Of a DNA stretch of 64,000 nucleotides, positions 10,851 to 22,035 are shown in pieces; position 1 is the stretch's first letter, and each line of letters opens with the position of its first letter. The position numbers and the translations under genes are program-made. The stretch covers positions 22,898,514 through 22,962,513 of the forward strand of contig ML682005.1 of the NCBI GenBank assembly GCA_007922195.1, written 5' to 3'. This DNA comes from Podocnemis expansa (taxonomy: Eukaryota > Chordata > Testudines > Podocnemididae). The notes under the pieces were generated by a model, which worked only from the letters and a program-made list of their open reading frames with translations, did not search any database and was not told the origin of the DNA.

Positions 10851-12759
10851 CATATACAGTCACCACCATGCGACCCGACGTTCAGGAACAGGTTACAGCC
10901 ATTCCTCCAATATTGGAGGCAAATAACATCAGACAGATGGGTCATCGAAATAATTCAGGATGGCTATTCCATCCCATTCATTTCAAACCCCAAAACCCAA
11001 CCCCATTACCCGTCCCTTTTCAGGGACCCCAACCACGTAGAACATCTCCAAACAGAGATCCAACGTCTGTTCCACATAGGGGCAATCGAAGAGGTCCCAA
11101 ACAGTCAAAAGGGAAAAGGATTCTATTCCCCATATTTCCTAACCCAGAAAAAGACCGGCGGTTGGAGACCCATCCTCAGCCTCAGGCAACTCAACAGATA
11201 CATCCAAGTAAAAAAGTTTCAGATGGTGACGTTAAGCAACATACTTCCCTCCCTTCAACAGAACGATTGGCTGGCCTCCCTCGACTTAAGAGATGGTTAC
11301 TTCCATGTTTCTATCTACCCGCCTCACAGCAGATTTCTACGATTCCAGTTCCTTCAACACCACTACCAGTACACGGTCCTGCTATTCGGCCTCTGTACAG
11401 CGCCAAGAATTTTTTCCAAACTGATGGCCCCTGTTGTAGCTTTTCTACGCAGATGGCACATAGACATATTCCCTTGTCTGGATGACTTTCTAATCAAAGC
11501 TCCCACACAACAATCCGCGGTGTAAGCAGTTCAAACAACAGTCAACCTTTTCCTGGCACTGGGCCTGAACATAAATTACGACAAGTCATCACTGTCCCCA
11601 GTGCAGGAGATTCACTTTATTGGAGCACAAATCCACTCACCTATGGCAAGAGCCTTCCTTTCTCTCGACAGGTTCCACAACCTCCAACAATTAGGCGGCA
11701 ACATACAAAGATCAGCCATCATCTCGACTCACACGGCGATACAAATGCTGGGCCACATGTCAGCAACAACCTATCTCATGAACAATGCAAGATTACAGAT
11801 GCATCCTTTTCAACTATGGTTCCTCTCGTATTTTAAGCATCGTACCTGCCCTACCAAAACGCTCCTAGTTATCCCAAGAACAATCAGGGACTCCCTATCC
11901 TGGTGGATGGACCAAACCAATGCCCTACAAGGGGTCCCCTTTCTGTTACCACAACCACAGGTCACGATAACCACAGATACCTCACTGATCGGATGGGGAG
12001 CACACTGTCAGGACCAAACCACACAGGGCAGATGGTCCTTGACAGAGAGGTCTTTACACATAAACTTGCTTGAGTTAAGAGCGGTCTTCAAGGCGTGTCA
12101 ACGCTTCCTATCTGTAATCACAGAGAGGGTTGTAACAGTCCGCACTGACAACAGGACCTGCATGTTCTATATAAATCGACGGGGGAACGAGATCACCACC
12201 CCTCTGCCTGGAAGCAATGAACCTGTGGGACTGGTGTCTCCACCACAGAATTCATCTCGCAGAATACCTTCCAGGCAAGGACATCACCATAGCGGATTCT
12301 TTAAGTCGATTGTTCCCCAACCATCTCAAATGGGAAATCTGAAACCACATCATTCAGGCTATCTTCGACAAATGGGGGCTCCCCATGATGGACTTATTTG
12401 CCACAGTAGACAACAGGAAATGCGCACAATATTTTTCTCAAGGAGGAAGAGGCCTAGGCTCGAGCAGGGATGCATTCCTACTCCATTGGGGTGGCAGACT
12501 TCTGTATGCATTTCCCTCCATCCCGATGATTCCACGAACTCTTCACAAAATTCGGCAAGACAGGGTGACCGTAATCATGATAGCCACAGCATGGCCCTGC
12601 CAGACATGGTACACACTACTCACGACGATGTCCAGAACACCTTCAATTACCTTGCCTCTTGTAAAGGACCTGTTGTCACAGAATCACGGAACATGCACAC
12701 ATACTTACCTGGACAGACTCCACCTAACTGCATGGAACCTCGATGGTTCGAGGACATAG
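10851..12759 (+). pseudogene. DIRS reverse transcriptase and RNase H, disrupted
   Basis: In frame 3, from about 10869, the translation has the DIRS RT signature: DGYSIPF, then GGWRPILSLRQLN, the first catalytic Asp in SLDLRDGYFH (Asp codon 11283-11285), and the Asp-Asp pair at 11481-11486 within FPCLDDFL. Most DIRS RTs have a Tyr where this copy has Cys before LDD. RNase H follows, with TTDTSLIGWG near 11980 and VRTDNRT near 12140. Defects are an in-frame TAA at 11523-11525, a shift to frame 1 near 12190, an in-frame TGA near 12342 and a return to frame 3 near 12755. The frame-1 part carries ADSLSR and MDLFATVDNRKC, which are typical of the RNase H-recombinase connection. The ORF beginning at 10868 in frame 2 is a shadow. 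Confidence 0.9.
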
Positions 12760-13757
12760 AACTCCAGTGTTCCGGTAAAGTGCAGAATATTCTGTTAAAA
12801 CCATCCACAAGAGCTACTTACCTTCAGACATGGGGTCACTTCTCACAGTGGTACTCCCAGCAGTCCATACCTCCTTCGGCAGGTCCTGTCCCCGCGATCC
12901 TGGAATACCTCCTCCACCTGAAAGAAACAAATATTGCAGTAACCACGATTAGAGTACACCTGGCAGCCATTTCAACCTTTCATGATCAAGTAGACAGGAC
13001 CTCAGTATTTGCTCACAGAATCCTCAAACGATTCATGATCAGACTGCAAAATTTATATCCGCAAGTTCAGCCACTGGCAGCACCCTGGGATCTCACACTA
13101 GTACTCAAAGCGCTAATGAGGACGCCCTTTGAACCATTAGCCACGACCTCATTGCTACATTTGTCAATGAAAGTATTGTTTCTTGTAGCAATCACATCAG
13201 CTAGACGAGTCAGGGAGATGGCGGCGCTCATGGCTTACCTTCCATACACCATCTTCTACAAGGAAAAGGTTTCGTTACGAGTGCATCCCAAATTCATTCC
13301 TAAGACAGCTTCCTTTCATCTCAATCAAGTGATCCACTTACCAGTCTTCTACCCAAAACCACATACCACAGCTGAACAGAGGATGCTTCACACCCTGGAC
13401 GTGAGAAGGGCACTTGCGTACTATCTGGAACAAACCAAGCCTTTTCGAAAGACAGCACGGCTATTCATATCTACCACTGAACGTTCCTGGGGACAGCCGA
13501 TTTCTAAACAGAGGGTGTCCCACTGGATCTTATCCTGTATTTGCCCGGCATACTCCATATGTCAATCAGCCCCACTGGATACAACCCGTTCTGACTCCAC
13601 CAGAGCCATGGCATCATCGGTGGCTTTCCTTACGAAGGTCACGCTACACATAATCTGCCAAGCAGCCACCTGGGCTTCGAATGATACCTTTGCCAGACAC
13701 TATGCCCTAGAACGAATCTCAGCCATGGATGCTGCCTTAGGACGAGCAATGTATTAA
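12760..13757 (+). pseudogene. DIRS tyrosine recombinase domain, open but missing the catalytic His
   Basis: This domain cuts and rejoins DNA through a tyrosine and inserts the circular intermediate. It is open for about 330 codons to the stop at 13755-13757. The N-terminal part (STRATYLQTWGHFSQWY onward) is the SAM-like DNA-binding region. Active-site landmarks are an Arg pair in SARRVREM (13203-13208), the second Arg in DSTRAM (13602-13604) and the nucleophile Tyr in FARHYALE (13701-13703). The HxxR box of DIRS recombinases, usually HSTRA, reads DSTRA: the codon at 13593-13595 is GAC in place of CAC or CAT. That loss should impair catalysis. The domain lies in the same frame as the RT but downstream of its breaks, so it is counted as a pseudogene. 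Confidence 0.9.
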
Positions 13758-13833
13758 AAAAGTACTTAATACAGTGGATAATGTGCAATCCGAAGTACCC
13801 ACCACCACACATTAATGACTGCTACGAAATCAC

Positions 13834-13939
13834 CTTAAGTGGAGTAGTTGGGAGCACTGCTCGAAGAAGAAATGGAGGTTACTCATCTTTGTGCAGTAGC
13901 CAGAGTTCTTCAAGATGCGTGCTCCCGACATGCTCCACT
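13834..13939 (+). repeat. DIRS internal complementary region (ICR)
   Basis: The first half (13834-13871, CTTAAGTGGAGTAGTTGGGA onward) is the reverse complement of the outer left end at 8364-8401. The second half (13869-13939, GAAATGGAGGTTACTCATCT onward) is the reverse complement of the outer right end. The halves overlap in one GAA at 13869-13871, matching the TTC at each terminus. In the DIRS model this region templates the joining of the two ends into a circle. It starts 77 bp after the recombinase stop. Confidence 0.92.
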
Positions 13940-14002
13940 ACCCGCCCTCCTCCCCTCAACTTCGGAGCTCTCTTATCTCCTTACAAGGCATCTCCGGGGT
14001 CA

Positions 14003-14229
14003 AAAGGAACTGAGGAGTCAATGGCAGTGGGGAGAGTGAGCGGCTGACGTCACCAACAGAGGGAAACTCTCAACGCTGCTGTCATCTCCCAGCTGCCTGA
14101 GCCACTGCTACTCAGAAAAGTTTTCCGATCAAGGGTGTTGCGGCGCGCAAACACCTTAAGTGGAGCATGTCGGGAGCACGCATCTTGAAGAACTTCGGCT
14201 ACTGCACAAAGGTGAGTAACCTCCATTTC
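14003..14229 (+). repeat. DIRS right inverted terminal repeat plus right-end extension
   Basis: 14003-14200 (AAAGGAACTGAGGAGTCAAT onward) pairs with the left terminal repeat. The last ~30 bp (TTCGGCTACTGCACAAAGG to CTCCATTTC) are absent from the left end but are complementary to the second half of the ICR. The element ends with TTC at 14227-14229. Confidence 0.9.
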
Positions 14230-14558
14230 AGGGGCTGGACGCTCCAGGGAGACGCTCAAGGCTTGGCGTGTGCCATTTGCTGACCTGTAGAGTTGCAGTG
14301 GGGCCTGCAGGGGAGTGCTTGGGTTGCCCATAGTAGCCTGTGGAGCTGGGAGGTGACAGGCTTCCTCATGCAAATATCAGGCTGTAGCAAAGTATCTCAC
14401 AACCCTGGGTACTTTCAGGGAGTGTCAGAGAGAGAGAATAGGCAGAGGAGAAAATGTAGTGGGTTTTGTGTGTTTTTAACATGAGACAGGCTGTCTGTGA
14501 TGTAGAGACACACCAGAAAACTTACAGATAGAAAGAGTTGCAAAGAAGCTAGCTCACA
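14230..14558. other. Unassigned flank
   Basis: Short spacer between the DIRS element and a CA microsatellite; nothing recognised. Confidence 0.5.
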
Positions 14559-14580
14559 CACACACACACACACACACACA
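14559..14580. repeat. (CA)n microsatellite
   Basis: About 11 CA units, directly abutting the MITE that starts at 14581. Confidence 0.95.
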
Positions 14581-14853
14581 GGGTATGTCTGCATATCAGC
14601 TGGATGGTGTAATTCCCCATGTGGCTATACGTACCTGTGTTGGTTTTGCTGGATCTAGTGTTCCGAATTAGTGGTGCAGCCATGGTGGCTCAGATTAGCA
14701 GCCCTGAGTCCATGCACATAATGTCAGATGGAATTGTATTTAGGTGACTAACCTGCTCTGCTGCCCGTGCCAACACAACCACTCTGATACTTTTAGCACC
14801 CTGGCACAAGCAAAGCTGGGACCATGACCTCCCAGTGGCCATGTAGGCATGCC
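14581..14853. mobile_element. MITE, GGCTATGTCTACA-type ends
   Basis: The left end GGGTATGTCTGCATATCAGC and right end GTAGGCATGCC are inverted partners (right end reversed: GGCATGCCTACATGGCC). The interior is about 270 bp and non-coding. The TSD is obscured by the CA tract on the left and a hAT MITE on the right. Confidence 0.6.
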
Positions 14854-14856
14854 AAT

Positions 14857-15210
14857 CTATGTTCCCTCTAAGCTGTATGCATGTGTGCGCACACACAGGT
14901 TGTGAAACCCACATACAGAACAAAACAAAGCACGCACAAAAAAATTCAACAGTGCTAATATTTTATGCTACCTTAAGAAGGCTATTTGAAGAAGCATGTT
15001 TCAAATAATGTTTTGTAATTTATAAAATCATTTCCCTCACCATATCAAAATAAAATTTAGACATTATTTGCATCATGCACACTTACTTCGTTGCACTCGC
15101 AAGTTTGACCACACTCACTGGAATGCACACAAATTTTGACGCTGTTCCAAAAATTTGCACAAAAGAAATTTTTTGCGCACACAGCTTATGAAAAATTAGA
15201 GGGAACACTG
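14857..15210. mobile_element. hAT MITE, TGTTCCCTCTAA family, inverse orientation
   Basis: Starts CTATGTTCCCTCTAAG and ends TTAGAGGGAACACTG. It aligns end to end with the reverse complement of 7554-7903, for example AATTTGCACAAAAGAAATTT here against AAATTTATTTTGTGCAAATT there. The TSD has decayed (ATGCCAAT against TGGCAAGA). Confidence 0.85.
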
Positions 15211-16867
15211 TGGCAAGACTGTGTGGAGAAGAGCCCTGGGCCAGTGTGGGGGAAATGAAGAGTGCAGAAGCTGGAACAAGATCACAGTGACTTTTAAAAA
15301 TGAGTGCCCTTATGAAACGAATGGATTAGTCACTTGCATTGGTTGAGGGCTTGAGTGATTTTAGCTGTGTGTGTTTGCCCATGTGAGAAAGTGGACAACG
15401 GCATTCTGCCTGCTGGAGTCTGGACTGGAGAGCTGGGAGTCAGAGGCCATTTGAAAAGGAAGTTCTCACTTGCTTTCATGTTCCCTTTTTAGATGTTGGG
15501 GGATTAATCTTCACCTTCATGCAGCGTCAGTCTTCAAAATGTTAATGGCGTGTCTTTTCTCCTTCCTCAGGAAATCAGTGCATCTAATGCTTGATTCAGG
15601 CTTCTGTAGCCTGTGTTCAGATAAACCTGAAGTGCTAAACTGTTTGTAGAAAGTCTTATGAAAGACCAGATGGAGGCTTAAATATTCTTAGCTGGTAGGA
15701 TATAGTGTTGGGGACTGACCAGCCATTGCCACATAGAGTTTCCGTTAGGTGGTTGAGTGGCAGTGAATCACAGGCTGTGCTCTTGTTTCTATTGAAATCA
15801 ATGCTAAAGCTCCTACTGGTGTTAGTAGTGCAGTATGGAACTCTTAGAAAGAGTTTACTGAAATACGATGAGACTAGTGGCTCTTTAGGTAAATCATAAA
15901 TCACTTGCCTTTTATCTCCTAGAAAGACTATGATTTGATTACAGTGTCAGATCTTGGAGAAAGCAGCATTGTTGAACACGCATCAATTCCTTGTGAACTG
16001 TGGCATGTACCATATAAACACCAGGTATATGATCATTCAGCTTCATTGGCAGTCTTTGCTAGGAAGAGCGTATAATATAAGAAATTTGTCTAGCTCTTCT
16101 TGGGGAGGGGGAATGAGTGTCAGAGATCCAAGATAAATCCATTTTAAGGCAGTGCAGAGAAACTCAAGCTGAGGCTGTCTGTGTGGAAGTTAACATGCTG
16201 TTAAACATGCAGTTGTTTCCAAAGAGTCCAGCCCCTTGACCTTTGTGAACACCTGTTGTTCAGCCCCACAACACAGAAAACAGATGATTGTGTTTTCCAG
16301 CAAATTTGTAGTAATCAATGCATGGTTTGAGTTTTCACATTGCTGGAGTTGGAAAATCTTAACACTTTCCACCATTAGTTTTAATATCCTTAGCGGACCA
16401 AGAAGAATGCTTTTACGAAAAGCAAATGCACTGAGATTTGATATTATTTATTGAACTGTAGCAGAGAGGAGAATTTTTCTGTGGATTCCTCAGTGTATTT
16501 TTAAAAAAGGAAGACTAAAAGGAGAAAATGGGGAGAGAGAAACCATAGATTTGAAATTTAAGCTAATTGTTTTTTCTTAAAGAATCATGTAAAATGGCAA
16601 TGGAAACCTTTAAAGCTAAAAAAAAAAAAAAATAGGAAGATGGCAAGACTGGAATGGTTTTAAATTACTGGTAAGCTTTTCTAAGTAAAGCACTGCATAC
16701 TTATGAAGCACTTGCAGTATATTTCTGCTGTTGGAACTCCTGATGCCCAAACAGACCAAATCTCTTCAAATCAAAAGTGATCAAAGGACTACAAAATATG
16801 ACTTATGAAGGAAAAGCTTTTTAAAATTGAATTTGTTAAGTCTGAGGAAGAAACAGCTGAGGGGGAA
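15211..16867. other. Unassigned sequence
   Basis: AT-rich, with an A homopolymer at 16619-16632. No repeat or coding signal recognised. Confidence 0.5.
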
Positions 16868-17115
16868 CGTAAAAGGTTATAACAGGGAGAAGGGGGAAAA
16901 ATTGTTCGCTTTAACCTCTGAGGCTAGGACAAGAAGCAATGGGCTTAAATTGCAGTAAGAATGGGTTAGGTTGGATGTTAGGAAAAACTTCCTAACTGTC
17001 AAGGAACCTAAACACTGGAATAAGTTGCCTACAGAGATTGTAGAATCTCCATCATTGGAGGTTTTTAAGAGCAGGTTTGACAAATACCTGTTGGGAATGG
17101 TCTGGAGTAGAGAAA
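16868..17115 (+). mobile_element. CR1 3' UTR fragment
   Basis: Contains the CR1 tail phrases GGATGTTAGGAAAAACTTCC, TAACTGTCAAGGAACCTAAA, CACTGGAATAAGTTGCCTAC and AATCTCCATCATTGGAGG. It is oriented on the plus strand and lacks coding sequence. Confidence 0.88.
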
Positions 17116-17156
17116 ACGTTTAATCCTATCTTGAGAGCAGGATCTGGTCTAGGAGT

Positions 17157-17298
17157 AGGGTGACCATCAGATGTCCCAATTTTTTTATAGGGACAGTCTC
17201 AGTATTCAGCGCTTTGTCTTAAATAGGCACCTGTTACCTTCCCACCTTGTCCCCTGTCTCTTCTTCCAGTTTTTCACACTTGTTGTCTGATCACCCTG
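17157..17298. mobile_element. Short hAT-like MITE
   Basis: The ends AGGGTGACCATCAGATGTCC and TTGTCTGATCACCCT are inverted (AGGGTGA.../...TCACCCT). TTTTTTTATAGGGACAGTCT lies near the left. This is a common reptile MITE pattern. No clear TSD. Confidence 0.65.
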
Positions 17299-18419
17299 AC
17301 TAGACCTCTTGAGTTCCCTTCTAGTCCTACACTTCTATATAATTTTTTTAATGTATTCCTTTATTTTTAAATGGTCAGTACAAATCTTCTGCATATACTT
17401 CACATACCTGATTTCCACAGAAGCTGGACATTCTGAAAACATGGAAAAAGTTGTCTTGATGTCTTCAGCTGCAAGTGACAATAGAACCTGTGCCTGAATC
17501 ATGACTTTTGCCCTAGCATGTGGTATTTTAATACAGTTTATAGTTCTCTGCGTAGATGAAGTTAACTGTGAGATCCGTGTGAATGCTGTTAGCCTGTGGT
17601 GCTGCAGTCAACCTGTCACATACAATAGCCATTTTTAGTACTGATACAAATAGAGAGCTCCATACTTGATTCTGATAACCTTCTAACAAGACTTTTTAAT
17701 TTACCTGCACAGTAGGGGTATGTGCAGGGATTTAAATGTGGCTATGTTTGGAAGGTCACTTTAAATGCCGCCCTCCACCCAGCACTTTTTGGCTCTGTGA
17801 CCTTTGCCTCCCGGTATGATCACAAGCTCTCTTTTCTGCATCCCAGGGAGGCTGGAAATGCTTACTGGAGGCTGTGAGTGAGGAAGGGATGGGACGCAGC
17901 AGGTTTCTCCACACTCCCTCTTCTAGAGCTGTGCTGCCAGCCTGGCTTCCCTGCTCCTGGCACCATCTCAGCAGGAACTTTAACTGCAATACCTTTCCCA
18001 GGAAAATTCTTTCAGTTGTGCTCAGCCCAACTCCCATCCTGGCAGAAACGGTGGAGGATGGGCTCAGGCTTGGGAATCCTGGGGAGGGGAGCTGAGGCAG
18101 AAACTGTGGGCTGTGCCAGGGATGATTGGGGGAGTGGGGGTGTGTGCCTGCTTGTATGTTGCTGGTGCACAGCTCACAGTAGTGGATATGTATCAGAATG
18201 CCCTTCACACGGGATCACAGAATTTCACAATATAAAGTAGTATGAAGAAGGCCATGAATTAAAAATTGGTTGGAAGTTTTACTTCAGAATATCTTTTTAA
18301 GTGAAAAAACTCAAAATCTAAATTTTATGCAAGAACATTGTGATTTTGCTGTGATTTTTCAATTTTCCAAGTGGAGAACTGAAGCTAAATATTTCATTTT
18401 TGAGTTGACTTGTGTTGAA
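17299..18419. other. Unassigned sequence
   Basis: The small ORFs at 17756-18240 on both strands overlap each other and have no domain. No gene is called. Confidence 0.5.
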
Positions 18420-18603
18420 ATGATTTGGGTTGTTGGACCAGATCAAAGCACAGAGGCTGGGAATGGGCAATGGGATGGATCACTTGATGGTTACCTATTC
18501 AGTTCATTCCTTCTGAAGCACCTGGAATTGGCCATTGTTGGAAAACAGGATACTGAGCTAGATGGACCACTGTTGACCCATTATGGCTGTTCTTATGTTC
18601 ACT
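18420..18603 (+). mobile_element. CR1-related 3' end
   Basis: Carries the phrases AGGATACTGAGCTAGATGGA and TGACCCATTATGGC and ends TGTTCTTATGTTC, the TTCTTATG-type 3' terminus of a CR1 subfamily in turtles and crocodilians. No coding part remains. Confidence 0.7.
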
Positions 18604-19934
18604 GAGTTTGGGCTAGTTTTGACATCGAAGTGTGTCTGCCTGACTGTGCCTTATGGCAGTTGCCTGACCACAGTAGATCACTGTTGTCCCATTGGCAGGC
18701 TTGGTGCTTAGAGGAGAATGGAGCGTTTAGTCTCTGCAGCAGCTCAGCAAGACAAGGTTCAATGTTGAGCTGAGCCAAAACTGTCTGTTTAAATTCAGAT
18801 CAACAAACCAAAATGAAGCTATTCTATTTGGTAACATTTCATTTTCATAAAAAATGTCCAAATTGAACTTTTGAACATTTCTCAGGTTACATTTTCTGAA
18901 CCTTCTGTTAAAAAAAAATTGGAATTTTGTTTAATTTTATATGAAAACAAATCTCAAAATATTGAAAAATTACTCATTGAATGGAAGAAACTCAGATTTC
19001 CAACTGGTTCTAATAATAAGCTATAACCATAGTGTCTGGGGGACAGAAACACATGCAGGTCTGACTACTTCTGTTTTTTCTCCCTTCCTTCCCAAAATAC
19101 AAAACTCATGTGTAGTATTGGTGGTTGCCCAGTAATGCTGTAACTTCTTGAGCTGAACTGCATGCAATAGCAAGAATATTTAATATAAGTTTATGGAGCC
19201 CCAAAATGTGCAAAGTTCTTCACAAAAACTGAAGAACCTGTCCTCTGCCACAGAAACTTTACATATGAATATTAGGCATGAAATAAGGACATTCAATTAA
19301 TTTCTGTTGTACATTTTAAAGAGAGGTTGGCCTGACGTACAAAGTTTGGATCTCAAAAGCATTAAAGCCACAGTTTGGCTCAAGCTTTTTAAATTGTCAG
19401 GTATTTGGATGAATCATCTGTTGTTTGACCCAGTACACAAAAGAGGCCATCCATAAAGCCAGGTTCCTGAACAAGGCTCGAAGTGCTAAAACATTTGGGG
19501 CTATTTGGATTTGAAATTTAGTGCTAGCCAACCTTTAATTTTTAATGGCATATTTTTAAACATTTTCTGCAGTACTTCCAGTTGGCATGCTTTATGAAGG
19601 GTAGATTTCATATAGTAATAGAATTGAGATATTTCTATATTAATCTATTTTAGACCAGATAAAAGCAAAAAATCTTGTAATGGCTAAGAGAAACTATTCT
19701 GTCTCTAATTCCACCCTCCACCCCTATTCACACTAGTATTGCAATTTTGTCATATTATTTAATGCATTTAAATTGGTATGCTATTTAATTTCCCCAGATG
19801 AAATTTTTGACAAGTTAAACATTCAAAATCTATATTCCATAAGTGGGATATATGCATTACCCTTCTATTATAACAATATGTGGGTTTTTGCAGGGAGGGC
19901 TTCTGCTATATAAGTTTTCCTGATGAGCACTCCA
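18604..19934. other. Unassigned sequence
   Basis: AT-rich, no recognised repeats or coding signal. Confidence 0.5.
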
Positions 19935-20010
19935 AAACTCATAGACTCTAAGTCAGAAGGGACCAATATGATCATCTAGTGTGACCTCCTGCACTCTTCA
20001 TTTTAGAAAA
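19935..20010 (-). mobile_element. CR1 3' terminal fragment
   Basis: TCATAGACTCTAAGTCAGAA followed by GGGACCAATATGATCATCTA is the reverse complement of a CR1 3' end. The copy is truncated after about 75 bp. Confidence 0.8.
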
Positions 20011-21627
20011 AGATTATCAACATGAATCATAAAATTTGAACACAAATACCTTATTGTAGAATTTGTAGCCTCCATTATCACACTTGCTCAGATCCCAGAC
20101 TGCAATTGCAATATGAACAAAGAAGATAATTTGAAAAATATGTGTATGCAGTAAATAAAGTTTTCCAAGTGGGCCGATTTAAAGCCACAGTTGCAGTAAT
20201 AAAAGACAGATGAACACTAACAAAATGTTATTTTTAAAAGTTGCTTTTTCAGTTGTTCTAATGATACCTTACATGTCCCATTTTTATTTATTTATTTATT
20301 TATTTTGGTGCCTCTTAGAGAGTAGTGGGGAGAGTGTTACTAAAGACTGAAACAGCCGGATCATCACTCATTACAGCCTTACTCCTCAGAAGAATGAATG
20401 ACTGTGACAATATGCATTGAAGTACCAGCCTCTTTTGCTTTCAGCAGATGATGCAGGTTTAACTTTTTAACCTGTGTTCTAGAGTTTGCTCCTAGTAAAA
20501 CTCAAAACTGGTGGACATTATTAATTTATCCAGAATTTATCTGGGTATGACATTTCAAAAGCAATTTAAATTTAGAATGCAAGCTCTTAGGAGTCAAAAC
20601 CTGTCATTTTTAAACTCCATTCAGCTGGGAGTGGCAAAAGATAAAGGGTGAAGAAGACAGATATGGATATAGAAAGCACATCAGTTATTGATTGCTAGAT
20701 TTATTCATCATTACACAACTTTAAAATACATCAACATTTGAGGAAAGTGGAGCAAAGGTCTAGGTGGAGGAGTGGAGTCAAGTTAAAGGACTTGGATAAG
20801 ATAAGTTAATAGCTCCATGTGTTCTGTGAAAGAAAATTGGCTTAGGATATCTGGGTTTGAGGCAAAAAGTGGAAGGTGTAACATAAAATTCTGCTCTCCG
20901 GGCCCAAGATACAGCCTCTGTCTACTTCAATTATGAAGCCAAGCTTTGTCCCCTTATCGTTTATTTAAGCCTACAGATCAGAGTGAGTGTGGATCCATCA
21001 TAGCCACTTAACTAGGATTTCATAGAAATCTGCATAATTTAAAATGCTGTATATTTAATTGTCTGTTATAAAATACTCAAGGCTATGAAAACTTAATTCT
21101 CATTGTCTAGTTTCTTCTATGGAGAACAGCAACTGGAGTTACAAGGGAATAACAGTTTTGGAAGAGATATTATCCCTGATGCTACCAGTTGTAGGTTAAA
21201 CTTCGACTGATGGGTATTAGCAAGAAACATTCCTCTTATCCTACCTAACTGACTACAGAGGGGGTTTTTTGCATCTGTCTCAGAAACCACTGGTATTGGC
21301 CATTGATGAAGTCAGGATAATGGCCACTAGTCTGCTTCAGCATGGCTGATATTTTTTTCTGGGCTGTCTTTTTATCTTCCTGCTAAAATAATGTCCAGGC
21401 TTACAAGCAGCAGAATAGTTTGTAGTTCTGGAATGGGTTAATTCTTTGAAGGGAAAGAAATTAGTTGACACAGACCAGAGAGATTCTTCCCTGTTCTACT
21501 TTATTTATGATACGCTTCTGCAGTCACTTAGGTGGGTTTCACCTTTGATTTTCTGAGCTGTATGATATAGCTGTTTTGTTTGTTGAAGAAGAGGGGTCCT
21601 CATCATTATAACTTGTATATAACAACC
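20011..21627. other. Unassigned sequence with a TTTA microsatellite
   Basis: A short (TTTA)n tract lies at about 20283-20304. Otherwise AT-rich with no gene or repeat family recognised. Confidence 0.5.
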
Positions 21628-21635
21628 CTGATTTA

Positions 21636-21826
21636 GTTCCAAAGGGTGGCCATGTTAGTCTAGTTCAGCAAAACAAACAAGGAGTTTTGTGGCACTTTTA
21701 AAGACTAACAATATTTATCGCATGAGCTTTCAAATGCTTTAAAGAATGGGATTTTCTCCCATGAAAACTCATGCAATAAATAAATTTTAGTCTTTAAACA
21801 TGCCATAGAACTCCTTTTTTGTAACA
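21636..21826. mobile_element. Foldback retroposon, copy 2, with TSD
   Basis: Begins GTTCCAAAGGGTGGCCATG, continues through ACTTTTAAAGACTAACA and GCATGAGCTTTCAAATGC, then turns back through GGGATTTTCTCCCATGAAAA and TTTTAGTCTTTAAACATGCC. CTGATTTA flanks it at 21628-21635 and 21827-21834. The two-armed structure matches copies 1, 4, 5 and 6. Confidence 0.8.
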
Positions 21827-22035
21827 CTGATTTAAGTCATTTCACAACAATGGCTTTTATTTACTTTTAACTAGCCTGGTTAGTTTGTTCTAGGTACATT
21901 TTAGGCCTGGAGGTGCAAGAGTTGCCCATCTCATACCTTGTTTCATATTGTGGGCATTGAGATTTTTAATGCTTAAACTGAAAGCCATCTTTATTTGTGT
22001 ATTTTAAGATTGAGACATTCACCAATATTTAAAAA

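Larger units (their letters stand above)
8364..14229 (+). mobile_element. DIRS retrotransposon, full length, degenerate
   Basis: DIRS elements are retrotransposons that integrate through a tyrosine recombinase instead of a DDE integrase or endonuclease, by way of a circular DNA intermediate. All the parts are here in order: left inverted terminal repeat (8364-8553), gag-like ORF, reverse transcriptase, RNase H, tyrosine recombinase, internal complementary region (13834-13939) and right inverted terminal repeat (14003-14229). The outer ends are TTC trinucleotides. Flanks (CCAGTAG to the left, AGGGGCTGG to the right) show no target duplication, as expected for this order. Frameshifts and stops break every ORF except the recombinase, which has its own active-site change, so this copy is not autonomous. 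At about 5.9 kb the length is normal for vertebrate DIRS. Confidence 0.95.

Noticed and set aside
10868..11485. 205-codon ORF within the DIRS element
   Set aside because: RT motifs are in another frame (frame 3) over the same interval; this frame shows none.
8364..14229. Endogenous retrovirus as the identity of the 8.4-14.2 kb element
   Set aside because: There is no LTR pair in direct orientation, no integrase or protease, and it has inverted terminal repeats, an internal complementary region and a tyrosine recombinase.
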